From positions 1 through 16,016 of the forward strand of contig CAJVPP010002168.1 in the NCBI GenBank assembly GCA_910592005.1: 16,016 bases of DNA, written 5' to 3'. The notes beneath the pieces are model-generated. The model was not told the DNA's origin. It worked only from the letters and a program-made list of their open reading frames with translations, and ran no database searches. Positions 9,560 through 16,016 of this stretch are shown in pieces (within the stretch, counting starts at the first letter, position 1; every line of letters starts with the position of its first letter). A program made the position numbers and the translations under genes. The stretch is from Funneliformis mosseae (taxonomy: Eukaryota; Glomeromycota; Glomeromycetes; Glomerales; Glomeraceae).

Positions 9560-9964
9560 AAATACCTAATAAACTTGATGGAAAGAACCTCTTTTAGTAC
9601 AACAGGAAAACCTTCGTACACAATTATATTTTCACCTTGATGACATTGATAATGCATCCCTTTCCCCTCTAATTAAATCAATCATTAATATATAATATAA
9701 AGAATTAAGTGAAAGCGAAAGTGTTTACAGTGTGATAAATAGCTTAAATTCTTAAAACATAGAAGAATAATAATATAATCAACTATTTAATTATTTAACT
9801 AACCAAACATACCCACTATCTTTAATTAAATACAATAACACAAATTAAATGTATTATCAAAATATTATATTATCAAACATAATTTACTATATAAAATTAA
9901 CAAAAATAACCCAAGCAATCCAATTAGAGTACTCAAGAAAACAGAACTGAAACCTGCACTTTAC

Positions 9965-11003
9965 ATGTTCCACAATGACCCAACTGCCGCTTATAGTTCA
10001 AAAGAAAAGATGATGAAGAAAATTAGAAAACGTTTTTATTGGCCTCAAATGTTTGAAGATATCAAGAATTATGCACAATCATATGACTCTTGTCAGAAAA
10101 GAGGAAGAGTCTCAAGAATAGAACCTCTACACCCTATACCTATTAGGCAATATTTTCATCATATTGGAATAGATTACATCAGACTTTTACCAGTTTCAAG
10201 TAAAGAAATAAGTATATAATTGTTGCTATAGACTATTTAACCAAGTGGCCAAAATCTAAGCCTGTAAGGCATAATGATGCTAAAACAACTGTACAATTCG
10301 TGTATGAAGATATAATTTGCTGACATAGATATCTTGGAGAAATACTCACTGATCGTGATACCCATTTTAACAATCAATTATTACATGAATTACTACAAAA
10401 ATTTGAAATATCTCAAAGAATGTCAATGCCATATCATCCACAGACTAATGGATTAGTTGAAAGGTTCAATAGAACTTTAATAGAAAACCTTGCATAAACT
10501 GCTACTAATCATCAAAAGGATTGGGATCATTTCATTACCCCTGCACCTTTTGCTTATTGCATAAATGAACATTTTGTTACAAAAATATCGCCCTTTTTCC
10601 TTGTATATAGATGAGAAGCTAAATTACTAATGGATAGTACAGAAATAGGGGAGGAATCCCTCTTGCTCAACCATGTAGAAAAATAATTAGATCAGCTGCC
10701 AATTATTCGTAATATAGTTCAACAAAATTTGCAAAAAGAACAACACAAACAGAAAGATCGACATGATGAAAAATTAAAGAAAATTGTGTCATACCAAATA
10801 GGCGATCTAGTTTTGTATTACAAGCAATGTTAGATAAGCAGTGGTCTGGAAAATTAGACCCAAAGTGAAAAGGACTATATTATATACATGACATAATTGG
10901 AAATAGCATTTATAAGATTAGGGAATTAAACAGAAAAGTTTTAAAAACCCCTGTGAATAGAAGTTTATTAAAAATTTATATAAATAGAGTGGATATTGAT
11001 TGA
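9965..11003 (+). pseudogene. Ty3/Gypsy-type retrotransposon integrase, disrupted
   Basis: The translated pieces match the integrase end of a Gypsy polyprotein. There is an H2C2-type zinc-finger region (9965 to about 10100), then the DDE core with Asp in GIDY (about 10167), Asp in LTDRD, and Glu in PHPQTNGLVERF-like sequence. A C-terminal region with LVLYY and KGLYYIHD-like strings follows. The frame breaks near 10211 and near 10833. In-frame stops lie at 10321, 10495, 10612, 10684 and 10866. The zinc finger is also damaged: Tyr stands where the second His (residue 10) and first Cys (residue 40) are expected. The three catalytic acidic residues remain recognisable. The element cannot be active. 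Confidence 0.9.
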
Positions 11004-11031
11004 ACTTCACACCTTTTCCTCAAATTTAAAA

Positions 11032-11511
11032 ATGGAACTATATAATCAAATCTTAGTAGACTTGCAACAAACTGAACCACTTTATCCAGATATTCTATTT
11101 CCTTTTTATCAGCACAACGATACTGCTTTACAATAAGTAAAATCTCTTCTTCGACAACTTAGAAGAGCAAAAAGCTTAAGAAATTGAGTCAAAATATTAA
11201 TAGTTTTCTGGCATATAGGGAAGGCTATTAAAACTAAAACTGAATCACTAACTGAAAAAACTCAATGTATGAACCTTCTCTCACCATACTACTGAAAAGT
11301 AGTTGTACAAATATATTACTTATATAAATTAATTGGAATAGACCAAATCATTTAAATTAAGCATACAACTATAGGAATGCTCTCTTGTATTAATCGTGAA
11401 TAATACCAATAGCTTGTACAGGAAGCTAGTACTATCACAGGAGCTCGGATGTTAAAGAAGGAAGTTGTTAGTGATAATTCGTTTGCGTTACTAAATGACT
11501 GCGCTAACTAA
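11032..11511 (+). pseudogene. Post-integrase accessory ORF of the retroelement, disrupted
   Basis: From the ATG at 11032, 28 bp after the integrase stop, one reading frame runs 159 codons to a final stop at 11509. It is interrupted only by stops at 11134, 11185, 11293, 11353, 11401 and 11410, with no frameshift evident. The pieces look protein-like, such as MELYNQILVDLQQTEP at the start and LVQEASTITGARMLKKEV near the end. I recognise no domain. Its position suggests a second protein carried by this Gypsy family downstream of pol. It could also be a decayed host gene captured by the element, but it ends at the LTR candidate. Confidence 0.55.
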
Positions 11512-11988
11512 TGTTACTAATGATCACCAGAAAAATCATAATCATCATTTTCACCAATTTCACTGCTATCACGGTTATCATTGTGATATTTATTTTCTTT
11601 ATTATCATGTTTATCATTATTTTATTACTATATTTATTTTCATAGTTTATATTTACTTTCATTATTATATTTATTATCTCTATCTTACAATTGTATTTTA
11701 TATAAATATCCTGTATTATCACTTTGACAAACTAACAAATTTTAATTGTACAATTAATAAAGTATAATCTTAACAATATAAAAACTATATCTTTGTCAAT
11801 ATTTATTTTCTTAAAACATAAATCATTAATAAAGATGACCTGATCCTTCAACTTAATAAATTTGTGTTTATTTCTTTTATAGTTTACAACTTAAACTCCT
11901 TATTAGTAAATAAGCTTTGTTATCCTAACGATGTAATATTTAGGCTTATTAGCGTAATCATCTAATTTAGTAATATTGAGCATTAAGT
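11512..11988 (+). repeat. Candidate 3' long terminal repeat (diverged)
   Basis: It starts TGTTACTAATGATCACC directly after the accessory-ORF relic, where a 3' LTR is expected. It has a T-rich first part, TATAAATA at 11701-11708 and AATAAAG at 11828-11834, parallel to the block at 6951-7468. Open frames on both strands in the T-rich part are low-complexity artefacts. No clear polypurine tract abuts it; the nearest purine-rich run is around 11453-11464. Confidence 0.4.
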
Positions 11989-12460
11989 TGCTAACGTTAC
12001 TTTTTCTGTCAAATAAGTTAACTATGATTTGAAGTCAGTGAGGCAATAGCTATGACTTAAATCCATTCAACTTGATACGCTGTTTATTAGAGTTTATTTA
12101 GTTAACAAGAAATAAATTATAAGTTTTTTAGTTTGCAAAATATTAAATGTGTTTATTATTGTTAAATGTATATTAAATATAATGTTAAGAACTTGTTGGA
12201 ATCTGTTTTGAATCTCTCCTTTTTTCAAGGCATTTTCATGTCCTTTATATAGGAAAATTACAATTAAGAAAATCTATGATAAATAAGAGACTACTGACAA
12301 TAATAACAGAACTAACAGATATGCTAAGTATGTTAAAATATAATATAAATGATAATAAAAATATAAATAATAGAAATATAATAAATATTATGTATGTTCT
12401 ATTTAGCAAATTTGGCAGATTTGTCTTATACGATTGTTCTGTCAGTTTCTGCCAGTTTCA
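11989..12460 (+). repeat. LTR-like direct repeat, copy 2
   Basis: Direct repeat of 7578-8033, starting TGCTAACGTTAC and ending TTTCA, in the same orientation. It directly abuts the candidate 3' LTR. Its own flanks AAGT (11985-11988) and ACGT (12461-12464) differ at one base, so a decayed 4-bp target duplication is possible. The outer flanks of the two copies do not match each other, which argues against the simplest view that this pair bounds one element. Confidence 0.65.
12026..12063. repeat. Palindrome conserved in LTR-like copy 2
   Basis: Counterpart of the 7615-7652 inverted repeat with identical arms. Only one loop base differs between the copies (GG versus TG after the first arm). Confidence 0.7.
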
Positions 12461-13171
12461 ACGTCAATTTTAAACAGATTTTTATTTATAAATTTCTATA
12501 TAATAATTATCATCCAATGTGATATAATGAATTTTTGTTTATTTTTCTACAAGAAAATAATTCTTACGGTCTTGAGAATTTTTTATAGCCACTTCTTTTA
12601 ATTATAAATATTTGTTCAAGAATTCCTTCTATTTTCTTCAAAATTTTCTTTTCTTCTAAAATTATTACAAAATTTTAAACTCCTTAAAATATTTTAACTT
12701 TATTATAGTTTGAGTAAACAAGAAAAAGTTTACTTCTACTTATCACAAAGCTTTAGTTTATCAAAAAAAATATCATAGCAAAAGAGGTTCCTAAGATAAG
12801 ATGTGTATCTTAAGAATATAATCAGACATGATGATTGAGACTATATAGAATGCATCTCTTATAACTCATTCTGATAGACTAATATATGTGACTCATCTCT
12901 TGTCTAAGAAGTATAATAGTATATTCGATCTTATTTAATATAACTGCAATATATTAACGTATTTGCCTACTTTCTCATACTATACTGTAGGTTCTTAAAA
13001 CATGAGTTTTTTTTATTTAGAACTGGTTATTATAGCCTGTATTATCCTATATCGATATGTAGCCTTTTGAAATATCATTAGGTTCATTAAGCTAATCTTT
13101 TAGTTAATTGATACTTACTGGTCGAAGATATCTAACTTTATATTTCTAATATGTATTCTTTCTCTATTTAG
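12461..13171. other. AT-rich region without a recognisable gene
   Basis: No coding region or clear repeat was recognised. The end of the stretch (CTTTCTCTATTTAG at 13158-13171) resembles a pyrimidine-rich intron acceptor for the reading-frame relic that follows. Confidence 0.5.
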
Positions 13172-13408
13172 GCTACAGGTTCTTATCAAGCAGTTAAAGA
13201 AATTCGTTAAGAAAATTTTATATTTAGAGAGCAATTATTGATTTCTTTAAATCAAAATGCTGAATTTTCTGCTAAATGTGAACATTTAAGAACTGAATTC
13301 ACTAATATTTATTCTCTTTTAGTTTAACAAGAAAATGGAATTCATTTACTTAAAGAAATATATAGAAAAGTTATTCATTCTTCAAGAAGTGAATCGTCTA
13401 GAAAATAG
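13172..13408 (+). pseudogene. Unrecognised coiled-coil-like gene fragment with two stops
   Basis: One frame runs 78 codons from an apparent AG acceptor to TAG at 13406, with only two internal stops (TAA at 13208 and 13325). The residues are protein-like and charged, for example ISLNQNAEFSAKCEHLRTEF and LLKEIYRKVIHSSRSESSRK, suggesting an amphipathic helix or coiled coil. An AATAAA at 13522-13527 follows about 115 bp later, as in a gene 3' end. I do not recognise the family. It may be the last exon of a decayed host or transposon gene. Confidence 0.35.
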
Positions 13409-13521
13409 AATTAAATTATCAAGTTGAGTAATAATTATATTTCTGATCTTTTATACATTATATTATACTTTTATTTTCTTCTATTTCATGTATCTTAAAA
13501 CTTGTATTTCTCAGATTATTC

Positions 13522-13527
13522 AATAAA
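13522..13527 (+). promoter_or_regulatory. Possible polyadenylation signal
   Basis: AATAAA in the string CAATAAAATTTTTACAC, about 115 bp after the end of the 13172-13408 relic. It is plausible as that gene's former poly(A) signal, but hexamers like this arise easily in AT-rich DNA. Confidence 0.25.
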
Positions 13528-14855
13528 ATTTTTACACATTATTGCATTTTGCCTTTTTAAATTGTTTAATAGCTGCCAATCATACTGTTAACACTTTTGC
13601 TTTTATTTTGTTTCTCATTTTCTGAATAAATTAAAATAATAATTATTATCTCCTTTGCTAATATCATATTATTTGTATAGTTAACTATAGATACTTAATT
13701 AGTCTATTAGCTAACTTTTAATTAATTAATTAAATCTATTTACATAGATCCTTTGATAGATTATCTTACCATCTGAGACATCCTAAACTATTATTTACTT
13801 TATTCATAAGCTAAGTAATAAACTTTTTCAAAAATTCTAATATCTCTTATGCTTTCATCTATAAGCTTAGCAATAATCCTCACTTCTTATCAGGATCAGT
13901 AGCAGCTCAAAGCTCTCATTTTTACTTAAGCTTAGTAAAAACCTTATCTATAAAAACTAAAACTAAAATTTTGTCCATTAATTCATAAGTATAATAATTA
14001 TATAAAATAAAAATAAAATAAAAATAATGTTTCTTCAATTATCTCGCCATCCAGTTGTCAAATTTAATCAAAATATATGTCATTATAATTCTTAAGATTT
14101 GATAGTTCTAATGGTCTAAATTTTTTAAAATTCTAATCCGTCAAAGTTGAAATAATAAAATCTGTAACTTTAGTTCTAAATTTATATCTATTATTTCTTT
14201 TATCCAATTGAGATTTAGAATTTGGTCAGATAATCTTCAGTGAGTTTTATGTGATCAAAATATTATATAAGCTTTTATAAGGTTAAAGATAATGAGTACT
14301 ATCCATTAAACCTTTATATAACTTATGTAATCTTAGTTTAACACTTTATCTCCTCTATCTCCTCTCTTAAGCTTCTTTGATATTCTTCTCAGTTGCTTTT
14401 AATATCAAATTATATCTACAAACTCATATATTTTCTTATGTTTAAATATTAGCAGAAATCACCACTTTTTTTACTATAGAATTTTTCAACTTGGGTTAGT
14501 CATATTACTAAGTCTTTACTTGAGATTACTAACTATAGCTTACTATGGTTAAGATGTTAGAATTTGCTTAACTCTTAACTTTACTAAATCTACAGATTAA
14601 ACTTAAAGCAAATCTATCAAGTATAAAGACTTAAAAGATGAGATTATGAATAGTTTAATTAAAGAATTCAGATAATGATCTTAATTATAAATAATGTATA
14701 AGGATTACATTAGACTATATTAAGATATGAAGAAGTAGAAAGATATAAGTTTTACTTAGTTTCTTTATTAACATTAAAACTTGTATTCACAAGAAAGTTA
14801 ATTTACAATATAAGTAAAAAGTCTATCTTTTTATATAAAATACAGATATTTATAA
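13528..14855. other. AT-rich region, no secure gene
   Basis: No intact coding region. On the minus strand, roughly 14040-14420, a few helix-like stretches (for example EEYQRSLREEIEEIKC near 14370-14325) are interrupted by many stops and lie in more than one frame. They may be remains of a gene but are too weak to call. Similar TAAGCT[TA]AG strings recur at about 13809, 13863 and 13927. Confidence 0.4.
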
Positions 14856-15107
14856 TCAAAAGAAGTGGTTAAGAAAATTTCTAAAAATTCTCAAGACACT
14901 GAAAATTATTTTCTTGCAGAAAAATAAACAAAAATCTATTAGATCACATTGGATAATAATCATTACATAGAAATCTATAAAACAAATACCTGTTTAAATT
15001 GGCATAGTTGATCAATATTATCAAATTAGATGATTACACAATATTTGCATAACACATTTTTGATTAACATTTCTTTATTTATTATAAAATTTAAGAAATT
15101 TTTGTAA
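14856..15107 (+). pseudogene. Short decayed reading frame, possibly a transposase C-terminus
   Basis: One frame of about 83 codons is interrupted by stops at 14925, 14940, 15009 and 15027 and ends at 15105. The segments look protein-like (SKNSQDTENYFLAEK, ITLDNNHYIEIYKTNTC, MITQYLHNTFLINI). The order T-C, then W-H, then I-L followed by a short hydrophobic helix is loosely reminiscent of a SWIM-type zinc finger as found in Mutator-like transposases, but the metal ligands are not intact. This is a weak inference. Confidence 0.2.
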
Positions 15108-15433
15108 GCTGCATAATTTTAAGAGTTTGCCAAAATGCATACATAAGAATCAAGAAATGTGAAAATGTTAGTTTTACTAAAAAAGAAATTACTTACAATA
15201 TTTATATAGCTTATATATTAAGAAAAGTTAAATGACATAATCAGTTGATCAAAAGTTAATTTTAGATTTGTGTCTAATAATTTCTCGTAGTAGATTTCTT
15301 AAATATTAGATTTTAATGAACTTCCTTGATATAGAAAAAGATTAAGTATATTATAAATGAAGATCAAATTAATATAATCAAGCCACTAAGTATATAGTTT
15401 TATTTACAAAATGATCAACATAAACATATAACT

Positions 15434-15556
15434 CAGCTATAATTATCAGCCCAATCCAGTGAACTACCGGTGAAGAAAAATTCTAAGAAAAAGACCAGTT
15501 AAAAATAAAAATCTTAACCATCACCCAGACCACCTAACTGAAGTTAATATCTGACC
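15434..15556 (+). pseudogene. Polar, basic low-complexity frame with repeated TAA stops
   Basis: The plus-strand frame reads polar and basic (LSAQSSELPVKKNSKKKTS, then PSPRPPN) in a locally GC-richer patch, interrupted by stops at 15440, 15500, 15506, 15515, 15539 and 15545, five of them TAA. It resembles a disordered tail of a nuclear protein and could belong with the 14856-15107 relic about 330 bp upstream. The family is not recognised. Confidence 0.2.
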
Positions 15557-15559
15557 TTT

Positions 15560-15727
15560 CTATAAGTTTTTATAAAATAACCACTGCTCCAAAAATGCCT
15601 CTTTTTGATAAATGTTTTCAGCTTTCAATGTATTTATTTTTTGCTGTAACAGTTCTTTACGAGTATTTTGATCAGTTATCAGATATGCTAGTCTGTTTGT
15701 TATAAGTAATCTCTTTCTTTTTTCTTC
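15560..15727 (-). pseudogene. Open coiled-coil-like fragment, 55 codons
   Basis: The minus strand is open for 55 codons between stops, with a charged, helix-like sequence (DQNTRKELLQQKINTLKAEN, IYQKEAFLEQW). There is no ATG at the front, so it would be an internal exon or the broken end of a gene. The heptad-like spacing of Leu/Ile suggests a coiled coil. It runs opposite to the plus-strand relic just before it. I do not recognise it, and chance opening is possible. Confidence 0.25.
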
Positions 15728-16016
15728 TTATGCTTAAGTTTGCAAGGTCACAAACTGATTATGAACTTTATTTTTTTGTTACGAATGAAAAGTTTTTATA
15801 CGTTTGACTTTTTTTAAGCATTATTTTAAGAGCGATTGTTAGAAGACATTATATTTGAAAATTGTCAAGAAAAGAGATTAATTGAGAATTTTTAAATTTA
15901 AATTATTAGATTAATATATGTAGAATTTTAATATTTAAGAAAATAATTTATCATATGACTTCAGTTAGAAGATCCTTCAAAATCAAGCTATTTATATAAA
16001 ATTTTGAGTCCCATAA
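15728..16016. other. AT-rich end of window, nothing recognised
   Basis: No open frame, repeat or structural motif of note was seen before the window ends. Confidence 0.4.

Larger units (their letters stand above)
8037..9964. other. Retroelement interior or insertions without recognisable coding sequence
   Basis: Before the integrase relic one would expect gag, protease, reverse transcriptase and RNase H. I see none of them: no plausible Y-x-D-D motif in an open frame and no long coding-like frame. The stretch holds two small tandem repeats and AT-rich sequence. Either most of gag-pol was deleted or the DNA is unrelated sequence inserted here. Confidence 0.5.

Noticed and set aside
9442..9657. 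Minus-strand open frame with a Leu/Ile-rich string as a membrane peptide
   Set aside because: Its hydrophobic part comes entirely from the 15-bp tandem repeat, and no other feature supports a gene.
9965..11511. Reassigned stop codons (TAA/TAG/TGA read as amino acids)
   Set aside because: All three stop types occur here alongside frameshifts, while the intact kinase-LRR gene has none inside 797 codons. Pseudogene decay explains it.
11495..11767. Open frames on both strands in the T-rich block
   Set aside because: Their Tyr/Phe/His-rich or Ile/Lys-rich content is a low-complexity product of T-rich DNA, and the region sits in the candidate 3' LTR.

Overview
The window looks like a piece of an arbuscular-mycorrhizal (Glomeromycota, Rhizophagus-like) fungal genome. 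This is inferred from four things: very high A+T, several spliceosomal introns of 76-102 bp in one gene, a TKL-like protein kinase of the type greatly expanded in these fungi, and long gene-poor stretches filled with decayed Ty3/Gypsy-like sequence. No bacterial operon signals, tRNA, rRNA or CRISPR array were recognised.

Layout. 1-2791: AT-rich non-coding DNA with a C12 tract and one strong bulged hairpin. 2792-5537 (+): the only intact gene, five exons encoding a predicted 797-residue protein. It has an N-terminal kinase domain (all catalytic motifs present) joined by an N/Q/S-rich linker to about 20 tandem 20-residue leucine-rich repeats, encoded by an exact 60-bp DNA repeat. 5538-6950: non-coding, including a degenerate A-rich tandem repeat. 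6951-12460: a decayed Ty3/Gypsy retrotransposon region. It holds diverged long-terminal-repeat candidates (6951-7468 and 11512-11988), a better conserved pair of about 460-bp direct repeats (7578-8033 and 11989-12460), an integrase pseudogene (9965-11003) and a downstream accessory-ORF pseudogene (11032-11511). No reverse transcriptase or RNase H was recognised. 12461-16016: AT-rich DNA with short reading-frame relics on both strands that are too decayed to name securely.

How it fits together. The kinase-LRR gene is best read as a putative intracellular kinase whose repeat domain binds a ligand or scaffold. The LRR array is intronless and internally duplicated, while the kinase part is cut by four introns, so the two halves may have different origins. 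The retroelement is dead. Its breaks are mostly in-frame stops of the kind produced by C:G to T:A transitions, with few frameshifts, which suggests decay by deamination or a RIP-like process. Everything rests on reading the sequence by eye; no alignment or database search was run.
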